Part shown: positions 47,981-59,674 of the stretch, one piece after another | Layout: each line of letters opens with the position of its first letter | Numbering within the stretch: the stretch's first letter is position 1 | Source: Reticulitermes speratus | Taxonomy: Eukaryota; Arthropoda; Insecta; Blattodea; Rhinotermitidae | Length of the DNA stretch: 64,000 nt | Assembly (NCBI GenBank): GCA_021186555.1 | Contig: JAJKFL010000007.1 | Coordinates: 27,082,677-27,146,676, forward strand | Reading direction: 5' to 3' | Translations under genes and position numbers: made by a program | The notes under the pieces: generated by a model | What the model was told of the DNA's origin: nothing | The model's input: only the letters and a program-made list of their open reading frames with translations | Databases searched by the model: none

Positions 47981-48192
47981 AAATTAAGTTCCATTTATTA
48001 TACAGAACAATATGTTTCGACCTATTTTAGATCTTCGTCAGTTTCAAAAGTTTTGTTTTTAAAACGTATTGAAAAGGAATATAAGTATTAGTTATGTTCC
48101 TCCTCAGTGTGTTTTAAAAACAAAACTTTTGAACCTGAGGATGACCTAAAATAGGTCGAAACATGTTGTTCTGTATAATAAATGGAACTTAT
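47981..48192. repeat. 210-bp foldback with hammerhead-like arms
   Basis: 'ttccatttattatacagaac' pairs with 'gttctgtataataaatggaa', and 'cttttgaaa' and 'aaaacaaaac' pair inside. Motifs at 48,011-48,041 (minus) and 48,131-48,171 (plus). Confidence 0.92.
48131..48171 (+). ncRNA. Best hammerhead-like ribozyme candidate
   Basis: GAAC, CTGAGGA, one unpaired T, hairpin GACCT-AAAAT-AGGTC (5 perfect pairs), GAAACATGTT, GTTC. GAAC and GTTC form a 4-bp stem I. ACATGT is a palindrome able to form stem III between two molecules, and GTT obeys the NUH rule. The T between CTGAGGA and the hairpin departs from the strict consensus. Seen in sequence: all pairings. Inferred: any catalytic activity. Confidence 0.45.
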
Positions 48193-49026
48193 GTGTTTTT
48201 GGAGGGTTCTGTCTTGATATGTGTTATATACAAAACAACGGAATGACATGCTTTAAAACGTTTTTCACTTTTACTATCTCAGCGATTAGCTGAAAGGATT
48301 GACGGAAACTGCTAAGATACGAGTCGAGGTTGTCATGGCCCCGGCTGAGAATCGAACGGGGCACCTATTGTTTACAAAACGGAAGCGTTATCGCTTGATA
48401 TATCTTGCCTGGAGTTTTCTAGGTTTCTGAATTTTTAAAAAGAATTTTTCTGTTATTCCTGTTACATTATTTGTTCAAAACACAGGAAGTTAGCAGCGTA
48501 CGAGGGTCACAACCACCCATTTGTGTGTTCGCGTATTTTATATCCATCAATATTGTACTGGGTACATTTTAATGATGTGTCAATCTTAAAGGTTCTAATT
48601 GCTTTTCCACTCGGTTACCTTGATCGATATCCCGTACTTTACTTTAAGTTCTTCGTAATTTTCCATAATTTTTTTCCCTTTAATGGCTCACCGTACTACC
48701 ACTTGTTGCAAGATATTGGTCTTAATCTGACAACAGTAGGAAACTTTTTTTTGGGGGGGGGGGACATACAGCCAATATTTAACAAAATATCTAATCAAGT
48801 TTTGACACTTTGCTCTGTAATAACTACAGTCGGATTTTATTTAGAACGATAGCTGTGTCTCTTCAATAAAAGAACACCAGTGTCAATGCATTATTATTCA
48901 GTACCTCAAACACCATACACATATTTGTCTATTTCGCTTGTATTTTTCCGTATAATTAATTACATCGAATTTTGTTGACTGTGACAAAGAAAAGGCTCAA
49001 TTATGACGAAGTACAGTCCCAAGGTT
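48193..49026. other. Mostly unexplained; tRNA-like patch
   Basis: 'gagaatcgaacggggcacct' near 48,350 resembles an inverted B box of a SINE head but the body is not recognisable. An 11-base G run lies at 48,753-48,763. Confidence 0.35.
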
Positions 49027-49287
49027 GCCGATCCCAGTGGCCGCGCGGTCTAAGGAGTGAGTCTGCGGCCACTCGCTTGCTGGGATTGAGGGTTCGAATC
49101 CCTCCGGTGTATGGATGTCTGTGTTTTATGAATGTTGTGTGTAGCCAGGTAGATGTCTTTGTGTCGGGCTGATCACTCGTCCAGAGGAGTCCTACCGAGT
49201 GTGGTGTGTCTAAATGAGTATGATCGTGAAGCCTCAATAATGAGGCCCTGGCCCACTAGGGGCTGTTGCGTAATGGGGGGGGGGGGG
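49027..49287 (+). mobile_element. tRNA-derived SINE, family A
   Basis: GCCGATCCCAGTGGCCGCGC head, B box GGTTCGAATCC, complete body, ending in a 13-base G run at 49,275-49,287 instead of an A tail. Confidence 0.9.
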
Positions 49288-50250
49288 TGAAAGTAGTCCT
49301 AAGGGGCACAATGGTGAGTGAATAGTTAATTTGAAGAGGATGAGAAAGGAAGCAGTCATGACCTAGATTGAGGTACTACCTCGATATTTCCCTGGAGAGA
49401 CTGAAGAATAACTAGTCGTAATAGGTGGTCTCCGTCCCAAGATTTAAATCTGGGACCACTCGAATATGAATCAGCGATGCTGCACAAGTAGAAGCGATAT
49501 AGAATATGTGAAGATTAATACTGTCATCAATTCCATGTACGGGAATGTCAATTGAAGACGGAACCCAGACGCACGGCAAGTTTAATGGCCTTACATTTTC
49601 CTGATGTAATACATAGTATATAATTTATCGCATGTCAAACTAGGTGTTTTCTGAACTCCCTGTATTCCTTGTGATTCTGAGTGCAACTTATCGTTAGACC
49701 GTACGTAAAAGCACTAATCGCTCTAGGCAACACAGCCCTATTTTGTAGTTGAGACATGAATCGAGAATAATACGCATTTATATTACCTCGTAATTGACAC
49801 TAAAATTTTTGGGCTTTGCGTTATTTCTTGTGTAACTTTGGGAAGACACAAACAGCTAGAACATGTCGTCAACGGCATTCTGCAAAATACATCATGCTAC
49901 ACAAAACGAAAGGTAGCCATTCTTTCACACTGTTCAGTTACATGTGCAGCCATACACCAGTGTAACACAGCACTTTTTGCTATGCCCGTCTTTTGGTATA
50001 TACCACAACAACATGCACTCTTTCTCTCCTTTCAGTACAGACCTATCTTCAAATCGCTAACACAGTATAAGCGGCCAAAGACGTATAAATGCACGAACTT
50101 TTCAGCTTCCTTTCAGAAAGAAAAATATGACTATATCATCTTATGAGTGTAAATTTATCCTTGTTTTCTCCCTGTATTGTTTGATAACTGACTAATCCTG
50201 GTGCAACGAATAGTGGGTTGACTTTTTACATCGTAATTATTGAAATTATG
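49288..50250. other. Unexplained sequence
   Basis: No gene or repeat recognised. Confidence 0.3.
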
Positions 50251-50505
50251 TCAATCCCGGTGGCCGCGCGGTCTAAGGCGTGGGCCTGCAGCCTCTCGCT
50301 TGCTGGGATTGCGGGTTCGAATCCCGCCGGGACCATGGATGTCTGTCTTTTCTGTGTGTTGTGTGTTGTCAGGTAGAGGTCTCTGCGACGGGCTGGTTCC
50401 TCGTCTAGAGGTGTCCTACCAAGTGTGATGTGCCTATCTAAGTGTGATCTCGAAACCTCAAAAAAGAGGAGGCCTAGGCCCACTAGGGCTGTCGAGCCAT
50501 TAAAA
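50251..50505 (+). mobile_element. tRNA-derived SINE, family A
   Basis: TCAATCCCGGTGGCCGCGCG head with a changed 5' end, B box GGTTCGAATCC, full body, ending CCCACTAGGGCTGTCGAGCC plus a short A run. Resembles the CGACAGCCC-ending copies at 1.6, 31.4 and 37.4 kb, so probably a subfamily. Confidence 0.9.
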
Positions 50506-50689
50506 AAATTGCTAAAATTATATTGCACATCAAAATTGAACGGTCGGGATTTCTAAGTTAAAAAATCTCCGTATCATGACTAAGAATTTTCATAGTCTTT
50601 TTTCAATCTTTCCAAACAAATATTCGGGTAGGACTTTAAAATCGATCATAACTTATCTTCCACATCATTTCCCATTCAACATTTGGAAG

Positions 50690-50835
50690 AAATTGAGAGA
50701 CTTGATATTCTCACAGCAGTGTTGCCAAAGGTTAAATTCTTCTGAGATATGACCCAGTGTAGATTTTTACATAGGCACGTAAGTTTGTAAGGCAGAGAGC
50801 TTCTCCGAAACGTCTGTACATATACAACAATATAA
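50690..50835 (+). repeat. Dispersed repeat with GAAACGTC end
   Basis: 'gatatgacccagtgtagatt' to 'gcttctccgaaacgtctgta', related to 62,088-62,290 and to the WDVTPC-like traces. The CTGANGA-like box is not clear here. Confidence 0.45.
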
Positions 50836-50904
50836 ACTACGTTGTGTCACATAAAACTGTAATCTTGACCCAAGAATTAACCTGATTTGCTATTGATTAT
50901 TCTC

Positions 50905-51043
50905 CTGGAGGTAAAGGCGGCCGGTTAGTAAGGCTGACAACCTTACCACTTTCATGTGCCGATTGTCTAGAAATCTGGGAGCCTCAACCTCCTGGAACCC
51001 TAACGGCCTGTGCAGGCCTGTGTTGGGATTGCTTTACCTTATT
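50905..51043 (+). mobile_element. SINE family D, truncated
   Basis: 'aaaggcggccggttagtaag', 'catgtgccgattgtctagaa', 'gggagcctcaacctcctgga' and 'gggattgctttacctt'. The inverse of the complete copy at 57.0 kb, lacking the tRNA-like head. Confidence 0.75.
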
Positions 51044-51242
51044 TTATTGATTATTCCGGTGTCCGCTCGCATCAGGATGTGTGTGACCCCAATTTGAGGA
51101 TTTCTCCACCTATCGCCTGCTCCCGAGACAAATGTAATCCCACATTGCCATGATTTAATTATCTTGGGTTGCATAAGAAATGATTACTGGCTGGTAGAAA
51201 GCGTTATTCCTACAACCAGGTTACCCTAACACTTGAAGACAA

Positions 51243-51512
51243 GGCCGTGCCATGACACAGGCGGTTAGACGCCGGCCTCTCACCGCTGAGGCCCGTGTTC
51301 GATCCCGGGTCAGTCCATGTGGGATTTTTGGTGGACAAATTGGAACTGGGACAGGTTTTTCCCCTGTCAATTTCATTCCATTGGTGCTCCATTACTTGAA
51401 AAAATGAGAAAGAAAAACTAATAATCTTCATCAGAGGGTTGCACAATAAGCCTCAAAGCTGCGGTGCGTCCGTAGCATCTGCTGTGGGGCCTTCACCCCC
51501 CCCCCCCAAAAA
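51243..51512 (+). mobile_element. tRNA-derived SINE, family B, with TSD
   Basis: GGCCGTGCCATGACACAGGC head, B box GTTCGATCCC, body lacking the 'gagtacttcggtt' segment, 'ggggccttcacccc' tail with a C run. ACTTGAAG occurs just before and just after (about 51,232-51,239 and 51,514-51,521). Confidence 0.88.
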
Positions 51513-52225
51513 GAACTTGAAGTTCGTCCTCATATCGGGCTGCTTACTTATCTTAAAACGGGTTACCAAGCCTGCTACACCTGACAGACTTTTATCACTT
51601 GTGGATATTTGCCACGTCATCGGAACGGTGTACTTGTACGCATATTGGCCACTTGTCCGTTTTCTCAGACTGTCGGTAAATGTGACACAAGGTAAAGGAA
51701 GCATTGTTTGTACTTCTTGATGCGTTACCACGATTATTGCGCGTAGGTTCCTTATCTGGCAAGTATCATTCGTAACTTTTCACTGTCGGATACGTTATCG
51801 CATAGAACGTGTCTCCTTTACTGATCCGCCTAAGACGGCGCTGTCCCAAAAGTTATGTCAACAGGCTGCTTGTACAGTGCACAATTATTAGTGCTTTTGT
51901 CAAAGCAACTGTCGTCGGAACCTGGCTTTAGCTGCTGTAATATCACGTAGCCTACACATTGGTGGATAGGTAGTTTATCGCAAAGTAGCAAACGCTGGGC
52001 AGAGGAGATTACGGGGTAGGAGAGGTAGGTTGATGAATAGGATCAGTGACAAGCAGATGCAATTGGGAGAAGCGATGTTCCCTTCTCCCACGCATTTGTC
52101 GTCACACAGAACTGTTCACTGTGTTATTCGATAATGAGGATCAACGTGGGAAGACAATGTCAGTTTCAGTTAAGCACGTGTGGAAACTGTGCAAACCCTT
52201 TATAACAGTTATCACCGCCATCACA
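51513..52225. other. Unexplained sequence
   Basis: Nothing recognised. Confidence 0.3.
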
Positions 52226-52290
52226 TAATCTGTCTTGTGACAGGTCCATAGCTTCTTCCAAAGAGCGTTCTCCATAGAGTGCGATATAGT
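52226..52290 (-). mobile_element. LINE family R, short 3' fragment
   Basis: 'tctgtcttgtgacaggtcca' and 'agagcgttctccatagagtg' match the inverse of the last part of the ORF at 43,040-43,105. Confidence 0.6.
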
Positions 52291-52714
52291 GCCTCCTCTA
52301 TCAGTTTTCAGTATTATTTCGTGGATATGGATCGGTGGATACATTTCTGTAATGGCTACTTTGAAGTTTACATATTTTTAAATTAAAGGAATAATGTTCC
52401 TTTTAAATAATCAAGGAACTTCTTTAATCGTCGATATGTTTATTTCCTATGACCGTTAGAATATCTAATTAAAAAACTTCCTCTACCACGAAGCGAGCGA
52501 CAATCATTTTAATTAAGGTCAAATCACGCAATGCATTGTTACGTATGCCACTTGTATGTATTAGTGTCTATCTAAAATCAGTCCTGAGATATAAATTTTT
52601 AATTTTGGCTACCTATCTTCTGGTCACTTTATATTTACGTGAACAAGGCTATGAGGATCCGTGGGTACTTTTCGAAGCCAAAAGGGGTCCACGAGGAAAA
52701 AAATTTGGGAATCA

Positions 52715-52955
52715 CTGCCTTAATGTCATCCAGTAGCTGCTTACTTCTTCTTCCTCTTCTTCCCGTCCCTTCTTTCTTTCGATAAAATATTTTAGAAGGC
52801 AGTTTATACGCAAAATGTGACCAATCGAGTTGCCTTTCCTTCAGTTTATTGTACGTAGGATATTTTGTTCCTCGTTCACTCTATGCAATACTTCTTCATT
52901 TCTCACAGGATCTGTCCAACTGATCTTCTCCATGCTTCTCCAACACGATGGGACA
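52715..52955 (-). mobile_element. LINE family R fragment
   Basis: Inverse of 42,770-43,010: 'taatgtcatccagtagctgc', 'atacgcaaaatgtgaccaat', 'gatcttctccatgcttctcc'. Many small differences. Confidence 0.75.
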
Positions 52956-54145
52956 AAAATCTTGAGAAACTGTTAGTCGCTCAGAAAGTAAAGAAACCCC
53001 TCGTTTTTAAGGTCAGTTACAATGGTCAAAAGATTACGCCAATGTATCTTTATATCAGCCACTTTAAACCTATCACAAATACGAGTTCTTTAAGATACGT
53101 TATAATGTTATCATTTTGTCTTGCTGGTGATGACGTCAGATTTTCTCACTAACATTTTTACACTTTTTGTATTTTTTTCAAGCGTGCTACATGCCCCGCC
53201 TATGAAATAGGAAAAAGGATTAAAGAAATTGGTGACGAGGAGGCTCATAATTCATTACAATGCTCATATCAAGGAGGGTAAATAGGCAGCACACATGCAG
53301 TTTTTGTGGCAATAACCACTGGAGATAAATAAAACTGATTGTCCTATTTACAGCTAGTAAATACTATCAGTAATTCAATTTATGGTTTATGTGTAATAGG
53401 GTCTGATGTCTATACAGTTAATTATATTTGTCAATAAGAGATATGCTAATAAAACAAGACCGACGACGGATATAAAATTGTTGAATACGAGTTTGAAAAG
53501 CATGACGTAACCGGAAGTGGATGAAATCTTTTCCACTCTGAAACAAGAAAGTTTTTCTCAAAATATATTGCTTCTGTCTGTTGGGTAGTTAGACAGTTAG
53601 GCCCCCCTCCGTTACCAGAATCAGAGCGATTCGCAGTGTTACTGTAAACGCATGTGGCATTACTGCACAAGTGTGTACTTACCAAACTTTCAACCACTGT
53701 TAGAAAGTACAAAATGAAAGGCAGAAGTGTCTTCATCGGAACTTGAACAAACAAAACCAGTTCAATGGAGACGTTTCATGCTTCAGGCTGTAAGTCACTC
53801 AGCTCGATAAGAATTCCTCGAATTTTGTGGAATCCCCATGGTTCATGAAAGTGTTTAAAAGAGCCTGCCACCGGACTATATCGTAGGCCTTATGAATCAA
53901 GCCCGCACTCTAGGATATTTCTAGAAGATCAGTTTTAAAGATCTAATATCTAGCCGCTATATGTGTTTAGAAGTCCGAAGTAATTTCATTCCTTTATCAT
54001 TTCTGACAAATATATGTTTATACATTGCTTTCCTCCCATATATCCCATCTTCTTCAATTTGGTTTTACTCATAATATTTGGCAAGGAATACTATTATAAA
54101 GTTTCCACTTAATTAATTAACTAATTAATTACGTAATTGCATATT
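52956..54145. other. Unexplained; faint LINE trace
   Basis: A faint reverse family L trace at about 53,805-53,940 ('ttgtggaatccccatggttc'). Otherwise nothing. Confidence 0.3.
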
Positions 54146-54205
54146 CTGTCTTGTGACAGGTCCATATTCAATTCCAAAGCGAGTTCTCCAGAGAGTGCGA
54201 TCTAG
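54146..54205 (-). mobile_element. LINE family R, short 3' fragment
   Basis: 'tctgtcttgtgacaggtcca', 'aaagcgagttctccagagag' and 'tgcgatct', the inverse of the ORF end. Confidence 0.65.
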
Positions 54206-54229
54206 GTCAGTCTGTACGACGGCATGTAT

Positions 54230-54480
54230 CAGCGCGGCTCCCAGTAGACGGATTTCCGTAAAATTTGATATTGAGGACTTTTACGAAAACTTTGCAGAAA
54301 GTCCAATTTTTTTTTTAAATAGGACAAAAAATGTCTGGCACTTTACATGAAGACCTAAGTATGTTTTATTTTTGTTGGCGATATTAAGTCGCCATAAAAG
54401 TATTTTTATGCAAAACTCATTTTTTATATTGTTGACAGACAAAACGTAGCTGAAAAATACACGGAAAATGCATTGTTGCA
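54230..54480 (+). mobile_element. Interspersed repeat F, diverged
   Basis: 'gacggatttccgtaaaattt' and 'ggcactttacatgaagacct' align with 14.5-14.7 kb. The microsatellite part is absent. Confidence 0.5.
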
Positions 54481-55720
54481 TTTCCATTGTAACGATGATT
54501 ACGCTCTAAAATGGTACGTTGTATGTATATTGCCTACCCTCTTAATTTGGAAGTTTTCCAAAAGTGTGTATAACGTGCTATATGTATGTAATGGATATAA
54601 AATGTGTGTCTAACTCACTCGGTTTACTTTTAGGTACTGTCTCAGATTTCTTGTTGAGAGACGGAGTGTAAGTACAAAAACTTTGCATGTCAGAAATTCG
54701 AACCGGGCTTTGCCTTTGCACGATGCTAGTAAAGCATCTAGACAGACTGATGCGCGGGCATCAGCTGCGTCCCCTAGCGCTCACCAGCGGTTTCTATTAT
54801 TGCAAAGAGAGCTTGCAGCTTCGCTCAGTATCCTACAGTTATTCCAGTTGACAATTGCTTGTCTCTGCTTTCCTCTGTGACCTACATGTTACATTATCCA
54901 CCAAGTCTACACGACTTTACGCACAAAAAAATATACATTTCTGTTACATGCATATTGCATTCAGGTTTATTGATCAGCACCAGGCTGATTCGTTGTTTCC
55001 ATTACTATGTTAGACTTATGTTTTCTTTTCTTTCTGTCTATTTATTTCCCTCAGTTTTCATTTTGCTACCCTGTGACCTATGTTTCTTCGTTTCTTTTTT
55101 ATTTCTGTTTATATATTTATTTTATTTCTTCTGTTGCTATCCTCTTTCTCTCAGGTCCCTTCTTTTTTCGTTGAGTCTTGCCATTATTCTTCTTACTTTC
55201 TCTCTGTTCATTATTCTTCTTCTTCAGTTCATCAGTCGTTATTTGTTTATTCTTATTTTACTATTCAAATAATTTTAAATACTTCCTATGTCATGTTAAT
55301 ATTAAGTTTAGCATGGCATGTTTATGTGTTTGAATGTCTTGCTGACAGACTTATTAAATTCTGAAAAAATGACAAGGGATTGATTTTGGGTAGGCCTTAA
55401 CACTCTTTTTTCTCCTAAGCCTTTAGTAATACACGAGATGATTTTGAAGAAACTTGTAATTTTGTAATGAAAGCTATTGTAAAATGACAAATCTTTAACA
55501 GTTTTTAAGCTACCGACCGACCGATTGCATGACTGACTATTTTCTGAGATGTGACGCCGTTTACATTGGTAGATGCATAAAGACATTACCACGAACTGGT
55601 TACCTTCATTTTAAAGGTTGATGACCCTGTGTTTTGAAGTAGAGGGCATTTCCACATAGTCGACACTTAACCATCAGACCACAGATCGACACACCCAATA
55701 AGACGGGACTCTTGTAAATT
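54481..55720. other. Unexplained; long pyrimidine-rich block
   Basis: 55,000-55,265 is strongly T/C-rich on the plus strand. Its hydrophobic open frames follow from composition. 'gatgtgacgccgtttacattgg' near 55,548 is a WDVTPC-like trace. Confidence 0.35.
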
Positions 55721-55950
55721 ACTCCTGCAGCAGAGTTCTTCCTGAGAAGCTGACAGTCGCTGAGCTCTTCAAGAAATATTCCAATGTTTATGGAACACGG
55801 AAGTCCATTACCGTCTACACAACAGCCCGCTACTTGTCCTATTCTGAACCTTATTAATGAATTCAACACCTTCCCACCCTATTTCTTAAGCTTCTTTTTA
55901 ATATTATCCTCCCGTTTACCTCTGGGTCTATTAATACATCTTCCCGTCAG
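55721..55950 (-). mobile_element. LINE family L 3' fragment (old)
   Basis: 'actcctgcagcagagttctt', 'gagaagctgacagtcgctga', 'tttatggaacacggaag' and 'tttttaatattatcctcccg' follow the order of other minus-strand copies. Confidence 0.7.
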
Positions 55951-56204
55951 GAATTTCAACCAACGGATTCTTAAATTTCACTTCCGCATCACTGAATTTT
56001 TAAATCCATTACCATTCTCCGAAAATATCATATTGTTTTGCAAGGACCCTCCTTGCATTTTATTCGGTGTAAAACTGCTAGTTGCTTATTTGTGGTAGCA
56101 GCATCAGGCTGTTGTGACCGTCGTAGTGTAACTTCGTGTTATGCAAAAGGCGCAAATACGCATCTCTTCAGTATCTCATAGACTAGGTAAATGTTAACTT
56201 TTCC

Positions 56205-56450
56205 TTCTCCACGCCATGAAGGCACATAGAGGGAGTAGAGATATAGCTCCACTTATTCTTAACTTCAGCCCTAGATAAGGTGAGTTGTTAACTTTAGGTT
56301 CCGGCCACTTTAACCCGGGAAAGAACCCGGAATGAATAGGAGCGCTATGTGGGCCCCAGAGCCGGTCTGAAAAAATCAATTACCCCTAATGGGATTCGAA
56401 CCCCCGACCGTTCAGTTCAGCCTGTAGCCTAGTCGCTATACCGGCTATCC
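56205..56450 (-). mobile_element. SINE family C, full length
   Basis: Minus strand: 'agccggtatagcgactaggc' head, B-box-like GGGGGTTCGAATCCCA, 'cagaccggctctggggccca', 'gttaagaataagtggagcta', ending 'gccttcatggcgtggag'. Confidence 0.75.
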
Positions 56451-57007
56451 TACTCCCTAGTTCCCTAGCTCCCTAGCTCGTAGACTAGCTGTTGATAATT
56501 AAGCCAAAAATTTTCAGAAAGCAATATCTTCCCTTCGTTTATACTGAAGCATGGAGACTGCCTGTGTAATGGAAATTCATAATGGAAAATGTTGATCTTG
56601 CTGCTTGTTTGGACAAACCAATTAATAGGCACGGAACATCTGTATATTGTGAAGGTAGTATATTAGAAGCATCTACCGCGTTTGAAACAGTAATTCATAA
56701 ATTTCGCACGGCCTACCTCTGTACTTCACAGAATTTGCGTTATTGGAAGGCAAGATACGGAGTTATGTGATGCAGTTTACAGTTACTTATGTTACGTGGG
56801 CATGTCATAAATATGTGACGTTGCAGTGTGCTAGAATGGAACTATTCGCTTTAAATATGTATGTAATGTGCAACACGGCTCTCGGCTTGCGTTGTTATTC
56901 TTTACTGCAGACATGCCCCTGTTCTGAGGCCAGTCTACCTCCTATGTGCCTGTATATGAAACAATATGAAAATCTGAAATTTGTATTTTTTTATCTACTT
57001 CATAAAA
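56451..57007. other. Unexplained sequence
   Basis: 'ctccctagttccctagctcc' short iteration near 56,450-56,480. Two short open frames with no known domain. Confidence 0.3.
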
Positions 57008-57310
57008 GGTAAAGCAATCCTATTACAGTCCTTGACAGGCCCTTAGGGCTCCAGGAGGTCGAGGCTCCCAGGTTTTTAGACAATCGGCACATGAAGGTGA
57101 TAAGGTTGTCAGCCCTAAGCACCGGCCGCCTTTACCCCCCAGGAAAGATTCCTGGTACTCATTTCTGTTAGAGGCTGAGTCGACCCCAGGGCCATAGTGC
57201 GACCGAAACGATTATGTCAGTGAAAAATTCAAGTGACAACATCGGGAATCGAACCCGCGACGTTCCGGTTTGTAGCGCAGTGCCTCAAACAAATGCGCCA
57301 CCGCGACCCC
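57008..57310 (-). mobile_element. tRNA-derived SINE, family D, full length
   Basis: Minus strand head GGTCGCGGTGGCGCATTTGT with B box GGGTTCGATTCCC, body 'gggtaaaggcggccggtgct', 'tgtgccgattgtctaaaaac', ending 'gccctaagggcctgtcaagg' and 'ggattgctttacc'. Confidence 0.82.
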
Positions 57311-59342
57311 CCTATCTACTTCATATCGGCTGTTTTTAAGTCCTTATTTATTTAAGTACCAGTTTACTGCAAGAGCAATTTGTTTTCAGACTCTTGCGAT
57401 TTTTCGCACTTTATGGACGTGGAAAATAACTGTTAAAATTGTTGTTTTATGAAATTTGAGCTGCGTATTTTGGAAAGTTATATGTTGATACTTTTTTTTG
57501 AAGTCCAGTATTAAGCATTTCTGGAACTTGTTCTCTAAAGTCATTATTTACATGGTTTCTAGAGTGTCCTTTTTTTATTATTTGACAATCCTCAATTCCC
57601 ACTTCCCTCCATATTCTGCAGCACATTGATCAGTCGGAGGAGTGGGCCACGTTAATAAGATAAGCCAGTCGAAAGAAAGTGAAAACCAGAGTTGTCACAT
57701 AAAATAATATCCTTGCATTTAGTAATGTCGTCGTCAGTTTCTTAAACTTTTAATAAATTATTTTAAAATTATTAATTATTATGTGATTATGATCATAGAT
57801 ACACTGATAATTGCAACGTGACTTTTATGTTTAACGAGGTAATTAAATGATTAATTACCTAACAGTGTTTTAAAGCACAGGTACGAAATCATATCTACAA
57901 TATTCACTATCTGTATGACAAATAGGACAGCAGAGTATATATAGGTTTCTGTTGTAAATCACTTTTATACACACATCTACTGACATTATAAAAACCAATG
58001 GGACTTTGCATCATTAATTCTTGTCGGATATGTTTTGATTTTGAGAGAAACAAATATGTGACAAATCAATACATAATTCTCTACAAAAGCAGATACCAGT
58101 TTAGTCTACTTTGACACTAAATAACTCTGTACCCTGCTACAAGTCTCAAGACGTTTATTAGGAATCCTAACTTGTCCCTTCACTGTAAAATTGATATGTC
58201 ATTAATATGCAGTGGCTTCTAATCCTGGAGGTTGTATGAGAGGTTCTTAAAATTACAGTAGAAATTATGTATTCTTAGCACTGGAATTTCAAGTATAAAT
58301 TTGTGGCTTTATGCTTTATAAATAAGTCAATTTTAATTACAGAAATCAACAAAAATATATACATTAAATACAATATTCAGAGAAGAAACCGCTGATTGTC
58401 TATAATGTATGTGCTACGTGTTTCGGCTCCTTTTGGACCATTATCAAGAAATAATTATAAAGATAAGTTTTATAGGTACATCACTGCGTACATCAACAAA
58501 ACTAAGGCGTGAACAAATACAAGAATATAAAAAGCTAAAAATATAAAAATTAACATTGCCAATATTTGATTATTATGTTTGTATATGCTTAAGTGGTTTG
58601 CTGATATATGCAGTATTTTATCTTTTTTACACTTATTTTTGTAATTGCTTTGAAGCTCCTTGTTCAGAGTCCGAAAGGACCCGAAAAATATAGGAGATTA
58701 ATTGGAAACAATTAGGGCTTTTTCCCTCAGACATTAAACTTGTTAGTTTTAATTTCTGTGATTTGGTAAGGTAAATACATGGTAATATGCAAAGCTATAA
58801 AATCGCACTGAAGTATGTTAGTAATTGCTTTAAGCCATTTATCGATTATACCTGTAGTCCGCTTAGTTTCAGCTTCGAACTTATGACGTTGCAGGTTTGT
58901 GAATTTGTAAATTTGGCTAAAACGGAAATATAACACCCTTAATTTTAACTAAAAATTATTAAGTTGTTTAAGTTTGAACTCGGCTATAATTCTGAAAAAA
59001 AAAGTTTCGAAATATGCGCATACATTAACAAGTATGGTGTATTTCTTCATTTTCCATAGTTGTAAGTTTTGCTAGTATTTGGATTTCCAAACTCTTATTT
59101 TGACTGTAAAATACAGTGTGATATTTATGGCAGGGTCAACCGGTCCTGAGAAAGCCTTTTGGTTTAACGGTCCGCCACTGGTCTTCCTTTCCTGATGGCA
59201 TAACATATTACGACACCATTTTTCATTCTTTTTTTGAGGGTGAACTTATAAATCCCTAATTCTTAGACTCTCGATGTGTACTTATTTTACTAAAAACAAT
59301 TACTTGCACATACAAAGGATAAGTACATATGATATTCCCTTC

Positions 59343-59375
59343 CACATGTTTCGACAGTTGACGTGCCATCATCAG
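59343..59375 (-). ncRNA. Hammerhead-like motif candidate
   Basis: Minus strand: CTGATGA (the canonical box), T, hairpin closed by GGCA/TGTC (one G-U pair), GAAACATGTG. The palindrome ACATGT is intact, but the next base is G, which does not fit NUH. Two base pairs are possible for stem I. Confidence 0.3.
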
Positions 59376-59674
59376 GACGTAACACCTAAAACCCCTACAG
59401 TTTAAGCCGTTGTTTGTGTAAGTATATAAGTTAAAATGACATAATATAGTCTTTGCTTATTGTAAAATAAAATAAATTGTATCAGAATGTTACGGTGTTT
59501 CATTAAAAATTCATTAGAAGTTTTTCAGACCCCCTACATATGTAATATGTACGTTTTATTATAATCTTCGTGTATTTATGTGGATAAACTTTTCATATCC
59601 TTGCAGGTGTTCTTCTCTTCTTGATGTTACAGAATGTGGCACTGCGTCATATATGTATGTGGACTGCGACTTAT

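Noticed and set aside
47404-48030. A 208-codon plus-strand frame
   Set aside because: It runs through a SINE family C fragment, a T run and a foldback arm, so it is a composite of repeats.
751-51512. Independent tRNA genes at the A/B-box sequences
   Set aside because: Every case continues into a shared SINE body, and several have target duplications. No complete cloverleaf with a normal acceptor end was seen.
54859-55272. Hydrophobic open frames resembling membrane proteins
   Set aside because: They follow from T/C-rich composition (Phe, Leu, Ser, Ile codons). Two frames overlap with the same character.
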